Positions 27,735-36,334 of a stretch of DNA of 64,000 nucleotides are shown one piece after another. The position numbers and the translations under genes are program-made. The notes beneath the pieces are model-generated. The model was not told where the DNA came from and did not search any database. It saw nothing but the letters and a program-made list of their open reading frames with translations. The stretch spans positions 124,001 through 188,000 of the forward strand of contig NZ_SMFU01000009.1 of assembly GCF_004339595.1 (NCBI RefSeq). The letters are read 5' to 3'. Numbering within the stretch: the first letter of the stretch is position 1; each line of letters begins with the position of its first letter. The DNA comes from Marinobacterium mangrovicola. GTDB lineage: Bacteria; Pseudomonadota; Gammaproteobacteria; Pseudomonadales; Balneatricaceae.

Positions 27735-29573
27735 ATGAAGCTGCTCCCGGCAAATTTCGGCATCCTCGGCAAAAGTAAGGCGATATGGCTCTTATCCAGC
27801 CTGTCGCTCATCTTCCTTGCCGCCGTTCTAATCCTCTTCGCCACCCTGGTTCAACGTGCGGAGGATATGCTCGGCTCCATTCACGAGGACAAGCTGTGGG
27901 CGGCCTACCAGATCGACCGGGAAACCCAGCGTTTCCTGCGCGAACTTGAGATTTTTCGCTTCACTCCTGAAGACGCTAACCAGTTGGACCATGTACTGCT
28001 TCGCTTCGATGTGCTCTATAGCCGCATGGAGCTGCTCCAGAAAGGCCAGTTGCATGACCTGTTTTATCTGGAGCCGGAAAGCGTCGAGCTGATTGAAGCC
28101 TATGTCCAGCTAGTTCTGGAGATTGATACACAGATCGGCGACATCGGCGGCGAAAACTCTGAGGCGATGGCGTCGGTACTTAAACATAGTGAAGCACTGG
28201 TGCCGCTGGCAGAAAAACTGCTGCTGGTAACGCTGGAGCAGCGTGCTGAGAACAAAACAGCGGAGCGCAATTCCACACTGCAGATGTTCAACCTGCTCGC
28301 GCTGCTGGTCAGCCTGATGCTGATCACGATGATCAGCATTATCGTCATGGTATTCCGCCGTCATACCGAGGCTCTGAGGCAGCGTAAACACGCAGAGCAT
28401 CTCGCCAAACGCCTGCGTCGCACCGCCGAAAGGGCGGAGAAAGCCAACCGCGCCAAGTCTGAATTCCTGGCGATGATGAGCCATGAGATCCGTACGCCGA
28501 TGAATGGCATCACCGGCATGAGCAGCCTGCTGGAGCACACCTCCCTGAGCCAGGAGCAGCGTGAATACAGCGAGACCATTCGCAAATCCGCCAATGCCCT
28601 GCTGGGTATCATCAACGATGTACTGGATATCTCAAAGCTTGAAGCAGGCCGATTCGACCTCAGTGTCGAGCCTTTCGACCTGAATCAATTAACCCAGGAT
28701 ATTGTCCTGCTGCTGCGCCCACGCACCGGTGATAAACCGATCGAGCTCAGCGCCAGCCTCAACCCCGAGATCAAACGCTGTTATCAAGGCGATCCCAGTC
28801 GGATACGGCAGATTCTGCTTAACCTGGTGGGCAACGCGATCAAATTCACGGAGACAGGCAGTGTAAAACTGCATGTCAGCCAGGGTGAGCACGGCCTGCT
28901 GTTTGAGGTGACCGATACCGGTATCGGTATCCCGGAGAGTGCCAGGGAGAAACTGTTCGGCATGTTCACCCAGGTCGATACCTCCACATCACGCAACTAC
29001 GGCGGCACAGGACTTGGCCTGGCGATCAGTAAACGCCTGGTTGAGCTGATGGAGGGTCGCATCGGCTTTAGCAGTGAAGAGGGTAAAGGCAGCCGCTTCT
29101 GGTTTGAACTGCCACTGCAGGAAGCCGAAACAGCGGAAACCGAGCCCACACAGCCACAGATAACCCAACCGCCGCAGCCGATCAGTGACGCCGGGCAGCT
29201 TCGAATCCTGGTCGCGGAGGACAATCGGGTTAACCAGGCGGTTATCAAGGGGCTGCTGAGCCGCTGCGGCCATCAGGTCGAGCTGGCTGGGAACGGTCTG
29301 GAAGCGGTTGAAAAAGCGCAGCAGAGCCGATACGACCTGGTACTCATGGATATTCAGATGCCTGAGATGGATGGCCTGGAGGCGACCCGCAGGCTGCGTA
29401 GCAGCGACTCCTGCGCCGACCTGTTGATCATAGGCCTGAGCGCCAATGCCATGCAGGACGACCATCGTGCGGCCCTGGAGGCCGGCATGAACGACTATCT
29501 GACCAAGCCGGTGGATATTCGCAAGGTTAAGGACGCGATCGCGCGCAATCTGACGCAGACGAACCAGGACTGA
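27735..29573 (+). CDS. Hybrid sensor histidine kinase with receiver domain
   Basis: A 612-residue membrane sensor. Two membrane spans (about 17-40 and 186-207) flank a periplasmic helical domain of about 145 residues. A HisKA domain with [15 protein letters not shown] (phospho-His250) follows, then the ATPase domain ([30 protein letters not shown]). The C-terminal receiver has its acceptor Asp539 in [13 protein letters not shown]. There is no HPt domain; the convergent HPt gene at 26652 probably supplies it. The periplasmic protein encoded just upstream is a likely co-sensor. Confidence 0.93.
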   Translation: MKLLPANFGILGKSKAIWLLSSLSLIFLAAVLILFATLVQRAEDMLGSIHEDKLWAAYQIDRETQRFLRELEIFRFTPEDANQLDHVLLRFDVLYSRMELLQKGQLHDLFYLEPESVELIEAYVQLVLEIDTQIGDIGGENSEAMASVLKHSEALVPLAEKLLLVTLEQRAENKTAERNSTLQMFNLLALLVSLMLITMISIIVMVFRRHTEALRQRKHAEHLAKRLRRTAERAEKANRAKSEFLAMMSHEIRTPMNGITGMSSLLEHTSLSQEQREYSETIRKSANALLGIINDVLDISKLEAGRFDLSVEPFDLNQLTQDIVLLLRPRTGDKPIELSASLNPEIKRCYQGDPSRIRQILLNLVGNAIKFTETGSVKLHVSQGEHGLLFEVTDTGIGIPESAREKLFGMFTQVDTSTSRNYGGTGLGLAISKRLVELMEGRIGFSSEEGKGSRFWFELPLQEAETAETEPTQPQITQPPQPISDAGQLRILVAEDNRVNQAVIKGLLSRCGHQVELAGNGLEAVEKAQQSRYDLVLMDIQMPEMDGLEATRRLRSSDSCADLLIIGLSANAMQDDHRAALEAGMNDYLTKPVDIRKVKDAIARNLTQTNQD

Positions 29574-29660
29574 TGCCAGCTGGACAACACCAAGACGAAG
29601 CAGATCAGATGTTTTTCTGAAAACGAGAGAAACAGGAAGAATATTAAGAATTGGGGAAAG

Positions 29661-29736
29661 TGGTGGGTCGTATAGGATTCGAACCTATGACCAATTGGTT
29701 AAAAGCCAACTGCTCTACCAACTGAGCTAACGACCC
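29661..29736 (-). tRNA. tRNA-Lys (anticodon TTT), copy 2
   Basis: A 76-base tRNA with encoded CCA. The acceptor GGGTCGT pairs with ACGACCC, the anticodon loop is CTTTTAA and the T-loop is TTCGAATC. It is identical in sequence to the copy 18 bases upstream in the transcript. It is last in a Ser-Asn-Lys-Lys array. Confidence 0.97.
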
Positions 29737-29754
29737 ATGGACAAGAGTTGAGAG

Positions 29755-29830
29755 TGGTGGGTCGTATAGGATTCGAACCTATGACCAATTGGTTAAAAGC
29801 CAACTGCTCTACCAACTGAGCTAACGACCC
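29755..29830 (-). tRNA. tRNA-Lys (anticodon TTT), copy 1
   Basis: A 76-base tRNA with encoded CCA and anticodon TTT. All stems are complete and it is base-for-base identical to the copy at 29661-29736. The spacer between them is 18 bases. Confidence 0.97.
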
Positions 29831-29890
29831 GCTCAAACTCTTTTTTACCTTTTCACTTTCCAACTCTCTAATTGCTAGAGAGTCAGGGGT

Positions 29891-29966
29891 TGGCTCCTCG
29901 AGCTGGACTCGAACCAGCGACCAATAGATTAACAGTCTACTGCTCTACCAACTGAGCTATCGAGGA
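29891..29966 (-). tRNA. tRNA-Asn (anticodon GTT)
   Basis: A 76-base tRNA: acceptor TCCTCGA pairs with TCGAGGA, discriminator G, encoded CCA, anticodon loop CTGTTAA. It is second in the array. Confidence 0.97.
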
Positions 29967-30020
29967 ATAACCCTTTGCTTATCTTTCAATAAGCCCGCTT
30001 GCTAGAAGCGCATCCTTAAA

Positions 30021-30108
30021 TGGCGGAGGGACAGGGATTCGAACCCTGGGAGCCTCGCGACTCGTCGGTTTTCAAGACCGGTGCTTTCAACCACTCAGCC
30101 ATCCCTCC
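30021..30108 (-). tRNA. tRNA-Ser (anticodon TGA)
   Basis: An 88-base class II tRNA with a long variable arm (GAGTCGCGAGGCTC region), anticodon TGA in loop CTTGAAA, acceptor GGAGGGA and encoded CCA. It is first in the array, directly behind a near-consensus promoter. Confidence 0.97.
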
Positions 30109-30124
30109 GTAAGGATGGGCGCAA

Positions 30125-30152
30125 ATATTACCTTCAAAATTTTGAGTGTCAA
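30125..30152 (-). promoter_or_regulatory. Near-consensus promoter of the tRNA array
   Basis: On the minus strand, TTGACA (30152-30147), a 16-base spacer and TAATAT (30130-30125), followed by a GC-rich GCGCCC discriminator as is usual for stringently controlled stable-RNA promoters. Confidence 0.8.
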
Positions 30153-30192
30153 CAGCTTATCTCAACTTTCTGTAACTCATTGTTTAAAGTGA

Positions 30193-32994
30193 TCAATGAG
30201 TGTTCAGTTGTTCTCTTTCCTGGGCCGCCAGATCGTGCAGTGAAGCCGGTTTAGCGTAGTAATAGCCCTGGATCAGGTCACATTGATGGCTGGTCAGGAA
30301 TTCAACCTGTTGTGAATTCTCGGCCCCTTCGGCCACCACTTTCAATCCCAGCGCATGAGCCATGACGATCACCGTCTCAACAATGGTCTGGTCATCGGTA
30401 TCCTGCCCGATATCCGCAACGAAGGAGCGGTCGATCTTCAGGTAATCGATCGGCATCCGCTTCAGGTAGGAAAGTGACGAGTAACCTGTGCCGAAATCAT
30501 CGATCGCCACCTCGATGCCCAGCTTCTGTATCTCTTTCAACTGCTCATGGGCACGGGAGAAATCCTCCACCAGGGCACTTTCGGTCACCTCTATGCAGAG
30601 ACGCCCCGGATCTACCGAGCCGGAATCCACTGCGGCGTTCACCTGCCTTAGCCAGCTTTCACTGCGGAACTGGCGTGGCGACAGGTTGATACTGATCTTG
30701 GCCCGGTTCAACGGTGCCTGCTGGCAATCCGCTGCCACCTGCGCAATCAACCACTCGGTGAGCTCTTCGATCAGCTCCGATTCCTCGGCGACGGCGATAA
30801 ATTCCACCGGCGAGACAAGACCGATCTCGTTGCTGTACCAGCGCATCAGGGCTTCGTAGATTTTTACCTCGCCACTGACCGGATCCACCTCAGGCTGATA
30901 GGCCAGGCTTAATTCGCCCCTAGTGCGGGCCAGGCGCAGCCCGTTTTTAACCTGGATACGGCGCCGGTTGCGATCATCGATCTCGCTGTCAAAGAAGGCG
31001 TGACACCCTCGCCCGCTCTCTTTGGCGTGGTACATCGCCGCATCCGCGTTGCGCATCAGCAGATCGCTCTCTTCGCCGTCTGTCGGCGCCAGCACAATGC
31101 CGATACTGCAGCCGATAAACAGCTCCTGGCCATCCACCAGATAGGGCTTGCTGATCGCTGCGATCAGCTTGTCGGCGAGCACCGCGAGACCCTCCGTCTG
31201 GTCCACGTGAGGCACCAGCACGGTGAACTCATCGCCTCCTAAACGACAGGCCAGATCCACTTCACGCAATTGCTCATTCAAGCGCTCCGCCACCTGTTCC
31301 AGCAGACGGTCACCACACTCATGCCCAAAGGAGTCGTTCACCTCCTTGAAGCGATCCAGATCGATAAACAGCACGGCAAACTGCTCGTCATAACGTTTCA
31401 TCCGCTCCAGCGCTTTCTGCAGATGCAGCTTGAACGAGGCCCGGTTGTAGAGCCCGGTCAGAGCGTCGTTATAGGCGAGTTTCTGCAGTGACTCCTCGGC
31501 CTCTTTCTCCGCACTGATATCCTGATAGATTGCGAAGAAGCCATCCTGGCGGTTAAAGCGATCGCGGATGGCACTGACCGAAAGCCGCACGGGATAGGTC
31601 GAGCCATCGGCCCGGCGACAGGTCAGCTCTCCCTGCCAGCTTCCCTTCACGGCGAGCGTGGCATCGACCTGCTCTTTCAACCTCTCACCACTCAGCGAGC
31701 TGTCAACGATCTCCACCCGGCTACCGATCAGCTCTTCCTTGCTCGATCCGTTCATCCTGGCAAAAGAGTCGTTAACCTCGACGATGCGCTGATCCCGGTC
31801 GGAGATAAGAATGCCCTCCGAGGTGTTTTCAAAAATGCGCCGGGAAATATTCACCAGCTGCTCGTTGGTTTCCTGCTCGGTGATATCCAGGGAGACGGTG
31901 CAAACGGAGCGCGACTCACCGTTCATCAGCGGAAATTTGACCATAAACCAGGTGGTTTCACGCCCCTCGAACTCGGTGGTCAGATGCAGCTGCATCGGCC
32001 CGCCCCGCGCCAGTACCTGGCGATTAAGTTCGCGGTGACGCCGGGTAATCCCGCTGTTGAAGGTGCTATCCAGATCCAGCCCCTTCTTGGCGGGGTCCAC
32101 CTTGTAGAAAGACTGAAAACGGCGGTTGGCGTAAACAAAGTTACCCTTTTCGCTAACGATGCTGACCAGCGCCGGAATATGGCGCATCACCTCGTCAAAC
32201 AGGGCGTTCTGGTTTTTCAGCTCTTCACGGCTTACCCGGATCGACGCGGCCAGACGGTTAAGTGCGGTAGCTATCTGTCCCAGCTCATCACCACCTCCCA
32301 GCTTTACTTCCTGGTCATAGTGTCCCGCCTGCATCGCTTCGATACCGCCCATGATCCGCGCCAGACGACGGTTAATAAACCGTTCGCCGGCATACCACAC
32401 CAGCGGTGCACTCAGCAGGATGAAACCTGCTATCCAGAGGAAGAAGTTATCGATCCGCCCCAGCAGGTTGTTTCCCAGCAGCTGGGTATCCACCTCAATA
32501 ACCATCGAGCCCCGGGCGGTCTGGCGCGGTTCACCAGGATCAGGCAGGGCCACAGGCGCGACACCATAAATCGTGCGTTCATGAGCAGAATCGTAAAAAT
32601 TGAGACTGCCGGAGCTCTTGATATCGTCAAGGAAATCACCCGGCAGGTGCAGAGAAAGATCACTAAGAAGGCGGCCACGATCGGCGAGACGGGAAGACGC
32701 GATGACCCGGTTTTGATCATCAAGTACGACAAGGTGTTTAACGTAGCGCCGCATACTGGCGGCGGCAATTTCGCGCTGTACGCCCTCCTCGTCGCCGCGC
32801 AGCAGCATATATTCCAGAGTGCCCTGCAAGCGGTTAACGGAATAGCTGATCTCGGTTCGGGCATTGCTGTCGGTGAGGTGAAGCAGGTAGGGTCGAGCCA
32901 CAAAAAGTACGAACAACAGCGCCAATGCCCCACCGATCAGAATCAGTAGCGGCAGCAGGAAACGCAGCGGAGGGTAGGTCAGCTTCAATCCCAT
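30193..32994 (-). CDS. Membrane PAS-GGDEF-EAL cyclic-di-GMP enzyme
   Basis: A 933-residue protein. An N-terminal span (about 10-33), a periplasmic sensor region to about 180, a second span near 185-205 and a HAMP segment are followed by two PAS domains (about 265-380 and 385-500), GGDEF at 586-590 and EAL at 714-716. The GGDEF motif (RLGGDEF) and the EAL motif with downstream INLSPRQF, EVTESAL and AIDDFGTGYSSL are intact. It could therefore both make and break cyclic-di-GMP. Its start overlaps the end of the solute-binding lipoprotein gene by ten bases, so that protein is probably its periplasmic input partner. Confidence 0.93.
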   Translation of the reverse strand: MGLKLTYPPLRFLLPLLILIGGALALLFVLFVARPYLLHLTDSNARTEISYSVNRLQGTLEYMLLRGDEEGVQREIAAASMRRYVKHLVVLDDQNRVIASSRLADRGRLLSDLSLHLPGDFLDDIKSSGSLNFYDSAHERTIYGVAPVALPDPGEPRQTARGSMVIEVDTQLLGNNLLGRIDNFFLWIAGFILLSAPLVWYAGERFINRRLARIMGGIEAMQAGHYDQEVKLGGGDELGQIATALNRLAASIRVSREELKNQNALFDEVMRHIPALVSIVSEKGNFVYANRRFQSFYKVDPAKKGLDLDSTFNSGITRRHRELNRQVLARGGPMQLHLTTEFEGRETTWFMVKFPLMNGESRSVCTVSLDITEQETNEQLVNISRRIFENTSEGILISDRDQRIVEVNDSFARMNGSSKEELIGSRVEIVDSSLSGERLKEQVDATLAVKGSWQGELTCRRADGSTYPVRLSVSAIRDRFNRQDGFFAIYQDISAEKEAEESLQKLAYNDALTGLYNRASFKLHLQKALERMKRYDEQFAVLFIDLDRFKEVNDSFGHECGDRLLEQVAERLNEQLREVDLACRLGGDEFTVLVPHVDQTEGLAVLADKLIAAISKPYLVDGQELFIGCSIGIVLAPTDGEESDLLMRNADAAMYHAKESGRGCHAFFDSEIDDRNRRRIQVKNGLRLARTRGELSLAYQPEVDPVSGEVKIYEALMRWYSNEIGLVSPVEFIAVAEESELIEELTEWLIAQVAADCQQAPLNRAKISINLSPRQFRSESWLRQVNAAVDSGSVDPGRLCIEVTESALVEDFSRAHEQLKEIQKLGIEVAIDDFGTGYSSLSYLKRMPIDYLKIDRSFVADIGQDTDDQTIVETVIVMAHALGLKVVAEGAENSQQVEFLTSHQCDLIQGYYYAKPASLHDLAAQEREQLNTH

Positions 32995-33929
32995 AGGCTC
33001 CGCGCTACCACTATGTCATCCAGCTGGACCTGCTCAGTCAGCAGGCCCTCTGCGATCATAAGGCGTTCGAGTCGGTCCGCCTGGGCTCGAATTCCATTGT
33101 TGTCGTAAAGCATGCTGCGTACTTCTTTCCGGTCAGGAATGGACAACCCTTCCAGGGAGGTTTCAACCTGCTCTTCCGTTAGCCCAAGCCTTTCGCTCAT
33201 CAGGCCATAGGCCTCCTGCGGCTTCTCACGCAGGAATCTGACCCCGCTGTACCAAGCGTCTATAAGGTACCTGACCGACTCTTCGCGGTCTTTCAGTATA
33301 GCACCGCGGACAACCAGCAGATCGATGATTTCATTAGGTATATCACGGCTACTGAATACCTGGTTTGCTCCCGTTCCCAGCAGCCGCGAGCGGATCGGCT
33401 CGAAGGTCACCACCGCATCAACCTCATCATTGAGAAAGGCACTTTCATGCATATCTACAGACAGCGAAACGGGAATGATATCGGACTCGCTCATTCCAGA
33501 CTCAGCCAGCGCTCTAGAGAGGAAGTAGGCGCCCAAGGCGGTGGAGTCGACGCCTACCCTCTTTCCTTTCAGGCCTGACATCGTCATCTCTCCATCCGCC
33601 AGGATCGCATCAGCTCCATAAGAGGTGTCGGTCACCAGCAGTATCTTCAGGTCTTCGACATCCTGCGCCAGCAGCAGCGCCTCATCCAGGGTCAACGCCG
33701 CTACATCCAGGGCTCCATTACGAACACCGCGCATCACCTCGCCGGTCGACAGCAATTCAACCAGGCCTACTCGCTCCTCCTCCAGGTCGCCCTGGGAACG
33801 TGCCAGAAACAGGGGCTCGTAGCCCGGCCAGAGTACCGCCCCCAACCTGAGCGGCTTGCTATCCTCGGCACAGCCCGATAGAGCCAGCATAATCATTAGA
33901 TACGCCAGACAATTACGAATAATGCCCAT
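32985..33929 (-). CDS. ABC-type solute-binding lipoprotein (NMT1/SsuA-like), probable sensor partner
   Basis: A 314-residue protein with a lipoprotein signal (lipobox LALSGC, Cys20) and a type II periplasmic binding fold of the nitrate/sulfonate/thiamine-precursor group (LRLGAVLWPGYEPLFLARSQG, GLKGKRVGVDSTALGAYFLSRAL, DAVVTFEPIRSRL). No permease or ATPase gene is nearby; instead it overlaps a GGDEF/EAL gene. It therefore more likely delivers a ligand signal to that enzyme than feeds an importer. The ligand is unknown. Confidence 0.88.
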   Translation of the reverse strand: MGIIRNCLAYLMIMLALSGCAEDSKPLRLGAVLWPGYEPLFLARSQGDLEEERVGLVELLSTGEVMRGVRNGALDVAALTLDEALLLAQDVEDLKILLVTDTSYGADAILADGEMTMSGLKGKRVGVDSTALGAYFLSRALAESGMSESDIIPVSLSVDMHESAFLNDEVDAVVTFEPIRSRLLGTGANQVFSSRDIPNEIIDLLVVRGAILKDREESVRYLIDAWYSGVRFLREKPQEAYGLMSERLGLTEEQVETSLEGLSIPDRKEVRSMLYDNNGIRAQADRLERLMIAEGLLTEQVQLDDIVVARSLWD

Positions 33930-34556
33930 CCGGTATTCCGTCTTCAGTGACTACCTTCATCAGCCGGCAGGGGCGCAACACCGACTAACCTGAAAATAAA
34001 TCTAACCCAGCACTCCCACTCGGGCCAGTTATTCGTCCCCAATTCATCACAAAACTCTAATTAAAAGATATACACATCAGCGACATTTCTGCATAAGCGA
34101 CAGCAGCAGGAGCTGGAAAAACAGACTTATCTACAGACCTGCAACAGGCTCCTCATTAGGATATCCACAGGAGAAAGCGAACAGATGACGTTCATGTGAA
34201 TTAGTCCAAGGTTGCAAACAGAATCTGTGCACAACGATGAGGATAAGTTTGGGACAGCACGAGGAATTAGCACTCAAAGGCCCATGAATAGACGCCTCAA
34301 GAAAAGCGATCATTTATCAATCAGTGTGGGAAAAGTTTTTGCGAGGGGGGAAATGTCAACAGGCAAATCCGCTGGATTTCGCTGTTTACAAGGGATCGAC
34401 CTGTTGATCTATGCCGCTTATCCCCAAGCCTTACTCACAGAGAAAACGGCAAAAGGTTATCCCCAGTGCATAACTTCTGCGGACAAGCACTTTCAAACCC
34501 GGCATTACCGGCAAGTGGGATAAAAAAAGCCATAGAAAAGCGTTTATCCACTGCGC
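33930..34556. other. Long intergenic region with a cluster of DnaA-box-like sites
   Basis: About 630 bases without a convincing gene. One-mismatch versions of the DnaA box TTATCCACA occur at 34127 (TTATCTACA), 34161 (ATATCCACA), 34418 and 34457 (TTATCCCCA) and 34544 (TTATCCACT). Two weaker relatives lie at 34226 (TGTGCACAA, other strand) and 34431 (TTACTCACA). The stretch is more AT-rich than the surrounding genes. There is no dnaA, dnaN, gidA or rpmH here, so a titration or control locus is likelier than the chromosome origin. Confidence 0.45.
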
Positions 34557-35030
34557 TTAGTCACGCACAGTGAAACGGCGAGAGGTCCAGTAATGGCGAC
34601 GCCAATAGGGGTTGTCTAACGAGGAGATGATGACACCGCGGCTGGTAGAGGCGTGAAGGAACTCCCCTCCTCCCATATAGATACCGACATGACGGGTTTG
34701 CCAGCCGGTCTTGAAAAATACCAGATCAGCTACCTGCAGCTCATCACGGTCGATGCTATAGCCGAGATCAGCCTGATGTTCCGTGGTGCGGGGAAGATTC
34801 ATACCGTAAAGGTCATCAAAGACCCGGGAGACAAACCCGGAGCAGTCGACACCACGGCGGCTCATGCCTCCGAGACGGTAGGGAGTGCCTTTCCAGGCCA
34901 GGTACTGAGCTTCAAGATCGGCACGCAGGGAGTATTCAGACGCCGGCAGATCAGGCGAGTAATAGCGCGGCCCGTTACTGCTGCAACCGGCCAGCAACGC
35001 CAGAATCAAGGCGGCAATGTAGACTCGCAT
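34557..35030 (-). CDS. NlpC/P60-family lipoprotein endopeptidase
   Basis: A 157-residue lipoprotein (lipobox LLAGC, Cys16) with an NlpC/P60 domain. The catalytic triad is Cys63 (GVDCSGFV), His114 (RHVGIYMGGG) and a polar third residue, likely His126 (FLHAS). It resembles Spr/NlpC cell-wall DL-endopeptidases that cut stem peptides or cross-links during wall growth. It acts at the outer membrane facing the periplasm. Confidence 0.9.
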   Translation of the reverse strand: MRVYIAALILALLAGCSSNGPRYYSPDLPASEYSLRADLEAQYLAWKGTPYRLGGMSRRGVDCSGFVSRVFDDLYGMNLPRTTEHQADLGYSIDRDELQVADLVFFKTGWQTRHVGIYMGGGEFLHASTSRGVIISSLDNPYWRRHYWTSRRFTVRD

Positions 35031-35112
35031 CAGACTCTCCCTGAGGCCCGTAGATTTAACTTTAATAACGGACGTCTAAGCTTTTGTATTCAAAAGTGCC
35101 GGGGAACGCAAG

Positions 35113-35160
35113 TTTAGAGTTGATAGAGACTTTAGAGGTGATAGAAAGTTTAGAGGTGAT
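35113..35160. repeat. Three 18-bp direct repeats
   Basis: TTTAGAGTTGAT (35113), TTTAGAGGTGAT (35131) and TTTAGAGGTGAT (35149) recur with an exact 18-base period, the spacers also being similar (AGAGAC / AGAAAG). They lie upstream of the NlpC-type gene and downstream of the Prx-Grx terminator. The role is unknown. Confidence 0.6.
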
Positions 35161-35222
35161 GAGACAAGTCGGGCCGCGCTTGGCTTATCCTCAGGCCAAC
35201 GCGAGCAAGTTTGATGAACGTA

Positions 35223-35250
35223 ACAAAAACAGCGCCACCGGGGCGCTGTT
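35223..35250 (-). terminator. Rho-independent terminator of the Prx-Grx gene
   Basis: On the minus strand AACAGCGCC pairs with GGCGCTGTT around CCGGT, then TTTTGTT follows. It lies 28 bases after the stop codon. Confidence 0.85.
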
Positions 35251-35277
35251 TGTATAGACAGGAAGAGGCTGCTGTTT

Positions 35278-36012
35278 TTAGCCTGCCATCCAGTGTTCCA
35301 GCTCGTCGGCTCCGCCGACATGCTCACCGTCGATAAAGATCTGCGGCACCGTGCCACGACCGCTGATTGCGGTCAGCGTCGAATAGGTAATGCCGTGCTG
35401 ACCCAGCTCGATCTCTTCATAGGCCATCCCCTTCTCTTTAAGCAGCTTCTTGGCACGCATACAGTGCGGACACCCCGGCTTGGTGATCATCGATACCCGG
35501 TACGGCAGCTCCGCTTTGGGGTTGATGTAATCGAGCATGGTGTCGGCATCGGAAACCTCGAACGGGTCACCCGGCACATCCGGCTCGATAAACATCTTCT
35601 CGATCACACCATCTTTGACCAGCATGGAGTAGCGCCAGCTACGCTTGCCAAAGCCCAGGTCGCGTTTTTCCACCAGCATCCCCATACCTTCGGAGAACTC
35701 ACCGTTACCATCCGGCAGCATATCGATGTTGGCAGCGCTCTGATCCCCCGCCCAAGCGGCCATCACGAACGGATCGTTAACCGACAGGCAGATGATGCTG
35801 TCCACACCCTCACGTTTGAACACCGGCGCCAGTTCGTTATAGCGCGGCAGGTGAGTGCTTGAGCAGGTCGGTGTATAGGCGCCCGGCAGCGCGAACAGGA
35901 TCACGGTCTTGCCGGCAAACAGCTCTTCAGTGGTGACATTAACCCACTCGTTGTTCACGCGGGTGGGGAAAGTGACTTCTGGGACGCGCTGACCTTCACG
36001 ATTTTCCAACAT
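35278..36012 (-). CDS. Peroxiredoxin 5 - glutaredoxin fusion (hybrid Prx)
   Basis: A 244-residue fusion. Residues 1-165 are a Prx5-type peroxiredoxin with peroxidatic Cys50 in PGAYTPTCSSTHLPRY. Residues about 172-244 are a glutaredoxin with CPHC at 181-184 and TVPQIFIDG. It reduces hydrogen peroxide and alkyl peroxides using glutathione directly, as in the Haemophilus and Vibrio hybrid enzymes. The start at 36012 has GAGGAG upstream; a ten-residue extension is possible but unsupported. OxyR control is common in the family, but no site is evident to me. Confidence 0.94.
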   Translation of the reverse strand: MLENREGQRVPEVTFPTRVNNEWVNVTTEELFAGKTVILFALPGAYTPTCSSTHLPRYNELAPVFKREGVDSIICLSVNDPFVMAAWAGDQSAANIDMLPDGNGEFSEGMGMLVEKRDLGFGKRSWRYSMLVKDGVIEKMFIEPDVPGDPFEVSDADTMLDYINPKAELPYRVSMITKPGCPHCMRAKKLLKEKGMAYEEIELGQHGITYSTLTAISGRGTVPQIFIDGEHVGGADELEHWMAG

Positions 36013-36334
36013 CTGCTTCTCCTCGGATTCAATGATTTGCAACTGGATTCAGATTACCCATAGAGGTGATCAAGGAAAAATTAATTATGGATAAACCTGC
36101 GATAGTTTTGAGCTATCTCTATAAAGAAGCCGTTAAACTTATCCCCGTTATCTGTGGATAAGCACTGGAAGAGTACGGGGGCAACTCTGCCAAGCGCGCA
36201 AACCCGGCGCGCTGGCAAACTCTGTTCATCCATTGATCGGCGTTACGCCGCTTTTCTGCTAGGATTCGTCTTTAAATACACAAAGCGCAGAGCCTCATTC
36301 AGCGCTTTTCCATTTTGCGGAGAAATACCCCCCC
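36013..36334. other. Divergent intergenic region with a perfect DnaA box
   Basis: About 320 bases. A perfect DnaA box TTATCCACA lies on the minus strand at 36153-36161, inside TTATCTGTGGATAA. A one-mismatch box (TTATCCATA, minus strand) is at 36086-36094 and a CTTATCCCCG at 36138. The rest serves as the leader of the helicase gene. No further gene is visible. Confidence 0.5.

Noticed and set aside
29661-29830. Tandem tRNA-Lys repeat as an integration (att) scar
   Set aside because: Both copies are full-length, identical and inside an ordinary tRNA operon, with no integrase or foreign DNA next to them.
34212-34523. Rightward 103-codon open frame in the DnaA-box region
   Set aside because: No ribosome site, atypical composition, and no similarity I recognise. 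The DNA motifs are a better explanation.
33930-36334. Chromosomal origin (oriC)
   Set aside because: DnaA-like boxes are present but dnaA, dnaN, rpmH, mnmG or a clear AT-rich unwinding repeat array are not. Kept only as a titration or control locus candidate.
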